Shown here one piece after another: positions 16,673 to 24,884 of a stretch of DNA of 64,000 nt. Numbering within the stretch: the first letter of the stretch is position 1; each line of letters starts with the position of its first letter. The translations under genes were made by a program, and so were the position numbers. Origin of the DNA: Sphingobacterium sp. ML3W. GTDB lineage: Bacteria; Bacteroidota; Bacteroidia; Sphingobacteriales; Sphingobacteriaceae. The stretch lies in contig NZ_CP107036.1 of the NCBI RefSeq assembly GCF_029542085.1, positions 5,642,001 to 5,706,000 on the forward strand, written 5' to 3'. The notes beneath the pieces were generated by a model. The model did not search any database. It was not told the origin of the DNA and was given only the letters and a program-made list of their open reading frames with translations.

Positions 16673-18509
16673 TTAGTTCTTCTTCAAGGTCTACTTCTAC
16701 ACGTAGATTTTCGACAATATGTTTTTGTCGATCTGGTGTATTTTTGCCCATGTAATATTCTAATAGTTGTTGAATTTTATTGTCTTTTGATAAAATAACG
16801 GGGTCAAGACGGATATCTTTTCCGATAAAGAGTCCAAACTCAGAGGGCGATATTTCACCTAAACCTTTAAATCGCGTGATCTCAGGCTTAGCTCCTAGTT
16901 TTGCAATTGCTTTTTGTCTTTCTTCATCCGAGTAACAGTAGATCGTCTCTTTTTTGTTCCGAACCCTGAATAATGGTGTTTGGAGAATAGATACATGTCC
17001 CGCTTTGACCAAATCAGGGAAAAACTGTAAGAAAAAGGTCAATAACAGAAGACGGATGTGCATTCCATCGACATCAGCATCTGTAGCGATAACGATATTA
17101 TTATAACGTAGTCCATCTAACCCATCTTCAATATTTAGGGCGTGCTGCAAGAGATTGAACTCTTCGTTTTCATAAACGATCTTTTTGGACATGCCATAAG
17201 AGTTCAACGGTTTTCCTTTTAAGCTGAAAACGGCTTGAGTCTGTACGTCACGTGATTTGGTGATCGAACCTGAAGCGGAGTCACCCTCTGTTATGAAAAG
17301 TGTCGTTTCTTGGTTACGCTCGTTTTTATCGCTGAAATGGACTTTACAGTCACGCAATTTGCGGTTGTGTAAAGAGGCCTTTTTAGCCCTTTCATTCGCT
17401 AGTTTTTTGATCCCTGCAATATCCTTCCGTTCTCTTTCAGATTGGAGAATACGCTTTTGAAGCGCATCGGCAGTACTTGGATTTTTATGTAGGTAATCAT
17501 CCAATGCTTTTTTGAGAAAGTCATTGATAAACCCTCTTACAGTTGGGCCTTCTGGGCCTACACTCTGAGAGCCCAATTTTGTTTTTGTCTGGGATTCGAA
17601 AACCGGTTCCTGTACTTTTATGGCGATGGCACCAATAATCGAGGATCGAATATCTGATGCATCAAATTCTTTTTTGTAGAACTCGCGAATGGTTTTTACA
17701 AGTGCTTCGCGGAATGCTGCTTGATGTGTTCCCCCTTGTGTGGTATGCTGACCATTAACAAAGGAATAATATTCTTCTCCATATTGTTGACCATGGGTCA
17801 TTGCAATCTCGATATCCTCCCCACGTAGGTGAATGATTGGATAGCGCATGGATTCTGCGTCAATATTCCTTTCTAATAGATCTTTTAATCCATTCTCAGA
17901 AATAAATCGCTGTCCATTGAAGTTGATCGTAAGACCTGAGTTCAGAAAAACATAATTCCAGATCATATTCTCTACAAATTCTGAACGGTATTTGTAGTTT
18001 CTGAAAATAGAATCATCTGGATAGAATGTTACCGATGTACCATTACGTTGGGTAGTGTCTTTCTGTTCGTCATTTACCAATTCCCCCTTGGAAAACTGCG
18101 CGATACGCGTTATATTTTGGCGGTAGGATTGTACCGTAAACTGGCTGGATAATGCATTGACGGCTTTTGTACCCACACCATTTAATCCAACGGATTTTTG
18201 GAAGGCCTTGCTGTCATATTTACCACCTGTATTGATTTTGGAAACTACATCTACGACAGAGCCAATCGGAATTCCACGGCCATAATCGCGTACTGAAACT
18301 TTGTTTTCGTTTACAGTAATATCAATGGTTTTACCGGCACCCATCACAAATTCGTCAATCGAGTTGTCGACAACTTCCTTCAATAAGACATAGATGCCAT
18401 CATCGTAGGCCGAACCGTCCCCCAATTTTCCTATGTACATTCCCGGACGAAGGCGGATATGCTCTTTCCAATCCAGGGACCTAATACTGTCTTCGTTATA
18501 TGTACTCAT
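16656..18509 (-). CDS. parE: DNA topoisomerase IV subunit B
   Basis: ATPase subunit of the type IIA topoisomerase that decatenates chromosomes; its partner parC is not in this window. The 617 residues match ParE (about 630) better than GyrB (about 650-800). GHKL ATPase motifs: EVVDNSIDEF (near 45), VRDYGRGIPIG (near 73) and GLNGVGTKAVNALS (near 108). The TOPRIM domain has LFITEGDSASGS (near 403) and IVIATDADVDGMHIRLLLL (near 471). The C-terminus includes RFKGLGEISPSEFG. A TACTTTTG box lies at 18533-18540. The last codons form part of the terminator. ParE rather than GyrB is a judgement from length and TOPRIM context. Confidence 0.9.
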   Translation of the reverse strand: MSTYNEDSIRSLDWKEHIRLRPGMYIGKLGDGSAYDDGIYVLLKEVVDNSIDEFVMGAGKTIDITVNENKVSVRDYGRGIPIGSVVDVVSKINTGGKYDSKAFQKSVGLNGVGTKAVNALSSQFTVQSYRQNITRIAQFSKGELVNDEQKDTTQRNGTSVTFYPDDSIFRNYKYRSEFVENMIWNYVFLNSGLTINFNGQRFISENGLKDLLERNIDAESMRYPIIHLRGEDIEIAMTHGQQYGEEYYSFVNGQHTTQGGTHQAAFREALVKTIREFYKKEFDASDIRSSIIGAIAIKVQEPVFESQTKTKLGSQSVGPEGPTVRGFINDFLKKALDDYLHKNPSTADALQKRILQSERERKDIAGIKKLANERAKKASLHNRKLRDCKVHFSDKNERNQETTLFITEGDSASGSITKSRDVQTQAVFSLKGKPLNSYGMSKKIVYENEEFNLLQHALNIEDGLDGLRYNNIVIATDADVDGMHIRLLLLTFFLQFFPDLVKAGHVSILQTPLFRVRNKKETIYCYSDEERQKAIAKLGAKPEITRFKGLGEISPSEFGLFIGKDIRLDPVILSKDNKIQQLLEYYMGKNTPDRQKHIVENLRVEVDLEEELTKKAG

Positions 18510-18532
18510 AAATTTATGTAGAACTTAGCTAA

Positions 18533-18540
18533 CAAAAGTA
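18533..18540 (-). promoter_or_regulatory. -7 promoter element of parE (TACTTTTG)
   Basis: TAnnTTTG match 23 nt before the parE ATG; the -33 position is weak. Confidence 0.45.
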
Positions 18541-18675
18541 TAAAAAATAAAAACGATATATGGTATGGAAGACTAAATTTTTTAGATATCTATGGTTTCT
18601 GATATGATTGGTAAAATTGGCGATTTCCCAAGAAATGTTTACATTTAGTGTAAGTAATTGTAAAGAGAAAAATTT

Positions 18676-19827
18676 ATGGGGTTATTTGATAAAATCAGGA
18701 ATGAATTTATTGATATTATCGAGTGGGTCGATAATAGTACTGATACGATCGTATGGAAATTTCCTAGGTATCAGAATGAAATAAAAATGGGCGCACAACT
18801 TACTGTACGTGAGGGGCAGGCAGCGGTGTTTTTAAATGAGGGTGTGGTCGCCGATGTATTCCAACCCGGAAGATATGAATTGACGACACAAAACATGCCG
18901 ATTATGACAACCATCAGAGGTTGGAAGTACGGCTTTAATAGCCCGTTTAAGGCTGATGTCTATTTTATTAACCTACGTCAGTTTGTCAATCAACGTTGGG
19001 GAACAAAAAATCCGATTATGTTGCGTGACCCTGAATTTGGACCGATACGTCTTCGTGCTTTTGGAAATTTTTCATTCCAAGTGAAAGATGTCCCTGTTTT
19101 TATGAAACAGCTGGTTGCGACGACTCCTGTATTTACTGTAGATGATATTACTGAGCAATTGCGCAATATTGCTGTGTCAAGAGGTATGGATGCTATTGCG
19201 GAATCAAAAATTCCAGCGTTGGATTTAGCCTCTAACTACGATGAAGTTTCCGCATTGATTCAACAAAAAATTACTGGAGATTTTGAGGAGATCGGATTGA
19301 GCTTGACCAAATTTCTGATTGAGAATATCTCATTTCCAGAAGAAGTGGAAAAAGCACTGGATAAAAGAAGTAGTATGGGCGTGGTTGGGAACCTTGGTGC
19401 TTATGCGCAATTTCAAGCAGCCAATTCGATGGAGAAAGCAGCGGAAAATCCAAGCAGTGGTGGTATTGTTGGCGCAGGCTTTGGTGCAGGTTTGGGTGCT
19501 GGGATGGTTGGACAAATGGGCAATGTATTCCAACCGAATAATTTTGACGGGAATAACCCTACTGGTGTTGCCAGTGCGGGAGCTGTTGCAGCAGGATCAG
19601 CTGGGCCACCGCCATTACCCAAGGCCGTTGCTTATTACCTGGCTATAAAAGGCAAGCAGGAGGGACCTTTCGATCAGGAACAATTACGTGGATTAGTGGG
19701 TGAAGGTACGCTTACCACATCAACGTTAGTATGGAAGGAAGGGCTAGATAACTGGACTGAGGCCGATAAAGTTGTAGAATTGAAGGATTTGTTTTCACAG
19801 ACCCCGCCACCAATTCCTGGAGTTTAG
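18676..19827 (+). CDS. SPFH-domain protein with C-terminal GYF_2 domain (YdjI-like)
   Basis: The 383-residue protein starts MGLFDKIRNEFIDIIEWVDN, the opening typical of YdjI-type SPFH (virion-core-like) proteins, followed by VREGQAAVFLNEGVVADVFQPGRYEL. The SPFH region runs to about residue 240. A Gly/Ala-rich linker (255-305, several GAGFGAG-like turns) leads to a proline patch (GPPPLPK) and a GYF_2/DUF4339 domain (YYLAIKGKQEGPFDQEQLRG ... LVWKEGLDNWTEA), and the chain ends TPPPIPGV. In Bacillus YdjI works with YdjG/YdjH to place PspA at the membrane. The zinc-ribbon YdjG-like gene follows 22 nt downstream. Membrane-stress function is inferred. Confidence 0.85.
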   Translation: MGLFDKIRNEFIDIIEWVDNSTDTIVWKFPRYQNEIKMGAQLTVREGQAAVFLNEGVVADVFQPGRYELTTQNMPIMTTIRGWKYGFNSPFKADVYFINLRQFVNQRWGTKNPIMLRDPEFGPIRLRAFGNFSFQVKDVPVFMKQLVATTPVFTVDDITEQLRNIAVSRGMDAIAESKIPALDLASNYDEVSALIQQKITGDFEEIGLSLTKFLIENISFPEEVEKALDKRSSMGVVGNLGAYAQFQAANSMEKAAENPSSGGIVGAGFGAGLGAGMVGQMGNVFQPNNFDGNNPTGVASAGAVAAGSAGPPPLPKAVAYYLAIKGKQEGPFDQEQLRGLVGEGTLTTSTLVWKEGLDNWTEADKVVELKDLFSQTPPPIPGV

Positions 19828-19849
19828 AGATATAAGTGCTATCACGAGT

Positions 19850-20959
19850 ATGAGTTTTGAAGAGAAAACCTCCGAAATAGATCGGAGGTTAAAATGCCAA
19901 GGTTGTGGTGCCGTTTTGACTTATCAACCCGGAACTTCCTATCTGGAATGTTCTTATTGTGGGACTAAAAATGAAATTGCGGATGAAATACCAGTAAGTG
20001 GCGAGATTGAAGCAACGGATTATAAGGTTTTTGGTAAAGCAATGGAAGGTGTAGCAGATGAACGTTATAGTTATCTAGCTGAGGTTGTTCATTGCAGCAA
20101 CTGTGGCGCTAATTCAAGGTTGAATCCGCATGTTACCGCAGATGTTTGTGCCTTCTGTGCATCACCATTGGTTATTGATCATCAGCAAAGACGTATTGTC
20201 AGACCCCACGGACTTGTACCTTTTACAGTTGACTACAAACAGGCGTTTGGATTATTGACCCAATGGGCAGGGAAGGTCTGGTTTGCTCCCAATGATTTCA
20301 AAAAAATCTTTAATACGCGAAACGACCGTCTGAAGGGGGTATATATCCCATTTTGGTCCTATGACTCCGATGTAGATTCTTCTTATGAAGGATCCCGTGG
20401 GGAATATTATTATGTAACACGGACACGACGTAATTCAGACGGTGAAACGGAGGAATATGAAGAGCGCCGCACGAACTGGTATCCGGCTTCAGGAAGGATC
20501 TATAGTCGATTTAGAGATATTGTTATTTCTGGATCCACCTCACTACCCGAAAAGTTTTCGGACAAAATTGGTCCTTGGAATCTAGATTACCTGAAACCGT
20601 TTAATGAACAGTATTTAAGTGGTTTTATCGCGGAGACTTTCAGTGTTGATCATGTGGTGGCTGCCGGAACTGCCCGTGCTATTATGGATCGTGAAATTGT
20701 GCGACAGGTAGAAGATGATATTGGTGGGGATACACAGGACATTGATTCCATCGATAGCGATTTTAAGTCGATCAGATTGAAATATATTTTGTTGCCGGTC
20801 TGGCTCTCAGCTTATCAGTATAAGGGTAAGAGTTATCAAATTATGGTGAATGCTTTCAATGGCAAGGTTTATGGACAAAGACCGTATAGTGTCTGGAAAA
20901 TAGTATCCCTGATCCTTTTGATTCTCTTAGTATTATATCTTTTGAGCTTTATGGGCTAA
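19850..20959 (+). CDS. Zinc-ribbon membrane-anchored protein (YdjG-like)
   Basis: The 369-residue protein has two zinc ribbons at the N-terminus: CQGCGAVLTYQPGTSYLECSYCG (CxxC...CxxC, residues 17-38 region) and CSNCGANSRL...CAFC (near 84-107). A large central region without a recognised fold follows, with the phrases GVYIPFWSYDSDV and LKYILLPVWLSAYQYKGK, the latter typical of proteins often mis-described as PriA-like zinc-ribbon proteins. A single TM segment (about 349-366) ends the chain, so the bulk is probably cytoplasmic. This architecture matches Bacillus YdjG. It is co-transcribed with the SPFH gene (22-nt gap). Confidence 0.75.
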   Translation: MSFEEKTSEIDRRLKCQGCGAVLTYQPGTSYLECSYCGTKNEIADEIPVSGEIEATDYKVFGKAMEGVADERYSYLAEVVHCSNCGANSRLNPHVTADVCAFCASPLVIDHQQRRIVRPHGLVPFTVDYKQAFGLLTQWAGKVWFAPNDFKKIFNTRNDRLKGVYIPFWSYDSDVDSSYEGSRGEYYYVTRTRRNSDGETEEYEERRTNWYPASGRIYSRFRDIVISGSTSLPEKFSDKIGPWNLDYLKPFNEQYLSGFIAETFSVDHVVAAGTARAIMDREIVRQVEDDIGGDTQDIDSIDSDFKSIRLKYILLPVWLSAYQYKGKSYQIMVNAFNGKVYGQRPYSVWKIVSLILLILLVLYLLSFMG

Positions 20960-20975
20960 GGTTTGTAATGGTGAT

Positions 20976-21017
20976 ACAAAAAGAGCTGTACTTTTTTCAA
21001 AGTACAGCTCTTTTTGT
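20976..21017. terminator. Bidirectional terminator at the centre of the envelope-stress-like cluster
   Basis: A 19-bp perfect stem (20976-20994 with 20999-21017; core AAAGAGCTGTACTTT) has a 4-nt loop. It separates the two plus-strand genes from the three minus-strand genes that meet here. Confidence 0.88.
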
Positions 21018-21032
21018 TGCTGTAAAATGTAA

Positions 21033-22025
21033 TTATTTATTCAATGAAAGCAAGAAGCCGATCGTGAAGTTTGCGTCCCAGTCAAATACAAAGGTATCGC
21101 AATTGGTAGCATCTTTAAGTGCTTTGTAGATGTTTACTCCGCTTTTGGTTTTTATTTTTTCTGCTTTATAAGAGGAAGGGTCGTTCAATACAGTAAACCG
21201 TTCTTCTCCTTGACGTGTCTGAGATGCTAATTCAAAAGGAACGCCACCGATGATAAAACATACTTCTCTTTTTCCAGTAGGTATTTTCTCGCCTAATTTT
21301 TTCACTTCCGCATAAACGGCATCGTCTTTTAGATCTTTTTCATAATATTTTGCCCCAGGTGCTTCCTCAGATTTGGTATCACCATCAATCCAGGAGATCT
21401 TGGTGTTACCCGAACCGATATCCACAACAAAAGAATTTTCTTCATAAGCCTTAGGAAGAACAGATTTAAGCGCTAGTTTTCCTTCTTGTTCGGCAGTCAC
21501 TAAGTTAACAACAAACCCCATTTTTCTGAGTTCGGAACTAATCACCGTCGTCTTAGGTTCTTTCTGTGCGCCGGAGCTGATAACAAAGTGGATGTTTTTG
21601 GATTTTACACCCTTATCGAGCATCATGCCGATATAGTCTTTTAATCCTTTACGGATATCTTCGGTATTGGCTAAGCCTTCATAAGCAAAGGATTTACCAA
21701 AATCTTTGGAAATAATCTCCCAACGATTTTCTTTATCCATATTGACGACAAAGGAATTGAATCCTGAGGCGCCCACTTCTACAACACCCTTATACTCTCC
21801 ATCAACCGGTTTTTCAGGTTGATAATTGAATGAACGTGCGCTTCCAGAGCTTGGGGTAGCTGCATCTGGTGCGTTGAAACTGGTTGTATCAGCTTTATTA
21901 ACAGTTGGGGTAGTGTCGAATTTACCTGATTGCATCGCCCAATAGCCAATGGCAAGAATAGGTACCGCGATAATAATTGCTTTGATAGGCCATCTTAATC
22001 TGGCCCATGTCGATTTCTCTTCCAT
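21033..22025 (-). CDS. Membrane-anchored Ppx/GppA-like (ASKHA-fold) protein
   Basis: A 330-residue protein with one N-terminal TM segment (about residues 13-30), a low-complexity Thr/Ser/Ala linker (36-70), then a domain resembling the exopolyphosphatase/GppA fold. Signs are GVVEVGASGFNSFVV (phosphate-1-like), VNLVTAEQEGKLALKSVL (like the SGEEEA element with its Glu) and FVVDIGSGNTKISWIDG (phosphate-2-like). The second half is shorter than in Ppx and the usual C-terminal HD part is missing. It is the last gene of a three-gene operon (31-nt gap). Binding of nucleotide or polyphosphate is possible but not shown; it may be a signalling pseudoenzyme. Confidence 0.65.
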   Translation of the reverse strand: MEEKSTWARLRWPIKAIIIAVPILAIGYWAMQSGKFDTTPTVNKADTTSFNAPDAATPSSGSARSFNYQPEKPVDGEYKGVVEVGASGFNSFVVNMDKENRWEIISKDFGKSFAYEGLANTEDIRKGLKDYIGMMLDKGVKSKNIHFVISSGAQKEPKTTVISSELRKMGFVVNLVTAEQEGKLALKSVLPKAYEENSFVVDIGSGNTKISWIDGDTKSEEAPGAKYYEKDLKDDAVYAEVKKLGEKIPTGKREVCFIIGGVPFELASQTRQGEERFTVLNDPSSYKAEKIKTKSGVNIYKALKDATNCDTFVFDWDANFTIGFLLSLNK

Positions 22026-22056
22026 AATTTTGAATAATATGATATTGTTTTGTTAA

Positions 22057-23166
22057 TTAATCTAGTAATGTAAAGCCTTTGTCGATTTTCTCCTCTGGCT
22101 TGAGCTCGTAGCTCGCATCAGACATCTGAGTGACATTGAGTACTTTCAAATTACGTTCGTCAACCTTACGGATAAATTCTTCCAGTTCTCCTTGTGAAGG
22201 GGCGCCACCGACCGTGATGTTGTTGTTTTGATCCAAGAAATCCAAGTTGGATCTAATCGAAGCAATGTTTTGACTGATAGCACCTGTAGCTGCATTCATT
22301 GCTTCCTGAAAAGCCCATCCATCTTTGATATTAAATACATCGGCAAGTCCATCCGTTGCATTTTTCATTTTTTGTGTTGCTTCTAACTTCTTGGAAATAA
22401 TTGAAATACTGCTATCCAATGTGCTTACATAGATACGTGCTGCGCTTTCATTGTCTTTGAGGACTTCCAGTACTTTCGCAAACTGATTAGCGTATTGCAC
22501 ATAGCTACGTGCATTTTGTTCTTCTGATTCCCCTTCTTTACCTAGCAAAAAAGCTTTGGTACGTGTCTCTTTGGCATCTCTTGCATAAGCATTGGCTTTC
22601 TCTGCATTATTTTTGCTGGCTTCTTCTTTTGATTTTTCATCAAGATTAGCAGCTTCAGCTGTAAACCTTTTCGCATAAGTATACTTTTCTTCCGCAGTTT
22701 TTTGCGCTGTTTCACCGCTTTGAATCATATCAATGCGAACACCGTCGACATTACTGATCTTCTCCTTTACACGTTTTAATGTGTCTTTGGCATCACGGGA
22801 CAGCAATTGTAAAGTCTCGATGGGATTATTTCTAATAATGGATTTTTCACCTTTGAACAGTAGTACGGTACCCAAGCGATGTAGTAGAGCGATGATCTTA
22901 GGAGCTAAAAGCAATAAGGTGATCAGGATAATACTGAAAATAACAAATAAAATGCTCTTTCCTGCGTATTCGAGCATAATGGGAAGGAATTTGAAAAAAG
23001 CAAATGCTCCGCCCAAAAGTAATGCCCAAAAGAAAACAGTAGAAGCAGTCTTTTTTGCTTCCGGAGATTTTAATTGTGCGGGTAAATGATCTCCCAAAAC
23101 TTGAAATATGGGGAGTTGTGTCTTTATTTCAGCAGGAATATTGATGTATTGATCTTTTTTTTCCAT
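22057..23166 (-). CDS. Two-TM coiled-coil protein with PspA-like helical layout
   Basis: No named family recognised. In 369 residues there is a short N-terminus, two TM segments (about 43-63 and 70-95), then about 200 residues of long charged helices rich in Ala, Glu and Lys (near 120-310; e.g. AEKYTYAKRFTAEAANLDEK), and an acidic C-terminal tail. The order of long paired helices and the late helix AFQEAMNAATGAISQNIASI recall PspA/IM30, but the fused TM hairpin is not typical, and the resemblance is by eye. It lies 10 nt after the coiled-coil gene and 31 nt before the GppA-like gene, so all three should be co-expressed. Confidence 0.6.
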   Translation of the reverse strand: MEKKDQYINIPAEIKTQLPIFQVLGDHLPAQLKSPEAKKTASTVFFWALLLGGAFAFFKFLPIMLEYAGKSILFVIFSIILITLLLLAPKIIALLHRLGTVLLFKGEKSIIRNNPIETLQLLSRDAKDTLKRVKEKISNVDGVRIDMIQSGETAQKTAEEKYTYAKRFTAEAANLDEKSKEEASKNNAEKANAYARDAKETRTKAFLLGKEGESEEQNARSYVQYANQFAKVLEVLKDNESAARIYVSTLDSSISIISKKLEATQKMKNATDGLADVFNIKDGWAFQEAMNAATGAISQNIASIRSNLDFLDQNNNITVGGAPSQGELEEFIRKVDERNLKVLNVTQMSDASYELKPEEKIDKGFTLLD

Positions 23167-23176
23167 TGATTTATAG

Positions 23177-23920
23177 TTATTTAATTGATTGATTAATCAT
23201 ATGCAATGCGTTGTTTATTTCGGTAATAACCTCACCAACAGCAGCATTGCCTATTGCTATTTTTTGTTCGATTTCTTTGATCTTTGGTTCGTACTTCTCA
23301 TTAATCTGTCCCAGGGCGACCTGCTTTTTCTGTAGGTCATCTTGCAATTTGGTGATATTTTCCGTTAATGCTTTGATTTCACTGTTCAAATTCGCAATTT
23401 CCATTGTTCGGTCCTGTTCTGTCCTTTTCTTTTCCTCCTGTTTCTGGTCGGACTCTTTGGCTATGGTTTCTTTAAGCTTATTAGCATAATTTGTGCCAGT
23501 TGCCACAAGTTTTTCCTTCGATAGTGAACTATCGACAAACTTAAGTGAGGTATAGGCCGCTTTTAAGGTGTTTTCTTCTACTTTTCCCATTGCAGCAGCG
23601 GCATTCCAGACTTCAAAAAAATCGACACCCTGCTCATTGAGTTTTTCGAGGATGGCATAAACCTTTAGTTTCATTTCTTTGAGATCCGTGGACCCATCGT
23701 TGGCTGTAATAGGAATAGGCGGCGGAGTCTTGCCTGTTGCTACAGGCTGTGTTACCGACGTATATGTTGGTGTGGGAGTATTTAATTTTTCTTGTGTCGG
23801 AGCAGCAGGTGCTGAAGCCGGAGATTGAGGGGCAGAGCTCGTCTGATCATCTTCGAAAATTAATTTTTTAAGACTGTTTAATATTCCAGAACTTCTTTGG
23901 TTTTCGTTGTTGCTCATCAT
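23177..23920 (-). CDS. Soluble coiled-coil protein with proline-rich linker
   Basis: First gene of the three-gene minus-strand operon. In 247 residues it has a short helix (GILNSLKKLIFEDD), a Pro/Thr/Ala/Ser-rich linker (28-75) containing TPPPIP at 65-70, a compact helical domain (about 78-145, MKLKVYAILEKLNEQGVDFF) and a long coiled coil (about 150-247, with many Lys/Glu/Gln heptads). No TM or signal peptide. The same TPPPIP string ends the SPFH-GYF protein across the terminator, and GYF domains bind proline-rich ligands, so the two may interact. I do not recognise a named family. Confidence 0.6.
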   Translation of the reverse strand: MMSNNENQRSSGILNSLKKLIFEDDQTSSAPQSPASAPAAPTQEKLNTPTPTYTSVTQPVATGKTPPPIPITANDGSTDLKEMKLKVYAILEKLNEQGVDFFEVWNAAAAMGKVEENTLKAAYTSLKFVDSSLSKEKLVATGTNYANKLKETIAKESDQKQEEKKRTEQDRTMEIANLNSEIKALTENITKLQDDLQKKQVALGQINEKYEPKIKEIEQKIAIGNAAVGEVITEINNALHMINQSIK

Positions 23921-24132
23921 GTGACATTTTTGTTATTATGTATACTAAAATAGTAAAAATTAGGATTGTGACAGCTAATTTATTGGAACGAAATCATCAT
24001 GAGGTTAATTAATGGTCAGAATGAGGCGAATAGACCTAGCTTATATTTTAATCTTAATAAAATACGGATGCAATAGATGAGACTTCAATATCTGAAAAAA
24101 TGACGAATCTAGGGGGATAGCTATGAAAATGA

Positions 24133-24163
24133 AAAAGGGCTGTCATTTGTGGACAGCCCTTTT
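24133..24163 (-). terminator. Terminator of the cupin gene
   Basis: A perfect 12-bp stem (24133-24144 with 24152-24163; AAAAGGGCTGTC arm) has a 7-nt loop and A/T flanks, just beyond the cupin stop codon. Confidence 0.8.
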
Positions 24164-24187
24164 ATGAAGAATAGATAGAAAGTACTT

Positions 24188-24685
24188 CTATCTTCCAAAG
24201 TCGTCTTGAACACGAACAATATCGTCTTCATCTGAGGGGTTGTTCGCATCGGTATGTTGCCAAATTTCTGCCAAAATACCAAAGCCATCCAAGCCAATTA
24301 GACGGTGACGTTGTCCCTGACGTAATCTGATCGTTTCACCTTCTTTCAAAGTAGATACCACTGACTCCTCATCTGTATCAGAAACCATAACACCTACGTT
24401 GCCTTGAATAACACGCCAGATTTCAGCGCGGCGGTGGTGGTATTGCCAAGAAAGTCTCTTGTCTGGAGCAACGATCAGAATTTTTGGGCTTAATTTTCCT
24501 GAAATTCTTAACTCCTGAACATCCAATCCACCAAAATACTCATTTGCGAACTCTTGTGCCTGGGATTCGTCGATGACAAAAAAGCCACCCCAAGGGCGCG
24601 CTGCATCCGACTTCTCAATGTTGAATCCTTTGGATGTCAACATCTCTTGCACTTTTTCAAATAATGCGGTTTTATCTATAGCCAT
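24188..24685 (-). CDS. Cupin protein, mannose-6-phosphate isomerase type II-like
   Basis: A 165-residue single-domain cupin. The metal-binding motif 1 is QYHHRRAEIWRVIQG (two His and a Glu near residues 81-90) and motif 2 is LRQGQRHRLIGL (near 122-130). The RPWGGFFVI string near residue 25 is the feature that links it to the cupin half of type II phosphomannose isomerase/GDP-mannose pyrophosphorylase. Its exact sugar-phosphate substrate is unknown. It is monocistronic, divergent from the helicase gene, with a TATATTTG -7 box at 24810-24817 that implies a leader of about 120 nt. Confidence 0.8.
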   Translation of the reverse strand: MAIDKTALFEKVQEMLTSKGFNIEKSDAARPWGGFFVIDESQAQEFANEYFGGLDVQELRISGKLSPKILIVAPDKRLSWQYHHRRAEIWRVIQGNVGVMVSDTDEESVVSTLKEGETIRLRQGQRHRLIGLDGFGILAEIWQHTDANNPSDEDDIVRVQDDFGR

Positions 24686-24809
24686 CTTATAAAATTTCTA
24701 AAAATTTATTGATCATTAATTCAGCAGCTAAATATAGAAAAAAATCATTAATATTTTTAGTTAACCGTTTTAGCTTTACTAAAATCATCAATAAAATGTA
24801 CTTTTTTAT

Positions 24810-24817
24810 CAAATATA
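24810..24817 (-). promoter_or_regulatory. -7 promoter element of the cupin gene (TATATTTG)
   Basis: TAnnTTTG match on the minus strand, about 125 nt before the ATG; the long AT-rich leader has no obvious structure. Confidence 0.4.
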
Positions 24818-24855
24818 CAATCTAACGATAGGATATGTTTTCAAAATGAAATACT

Positions 24856-24863
24856 TAGTTTTG
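24856..24863 (+). promoter_or_regulatory. -7 promoter element of the helicase gene (TAGTTTTG)
   Basis: TAnnTTTG match, 21 nt before the ATG at 24885, with TATG (one mismatch from TTTG) N18 upstream. Confidence 0.5.
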
Positions 24864-24884
24864 TGGTCAATCTAATTTCAGGAT

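Noticed and set aside
19319..19648. Plus-strand and minus-strand frames inside the SPFH gene linker
   Set aside because: They arise from the Gly/Ala-rich repeat and overlap the SPFH frame that has clear domains.
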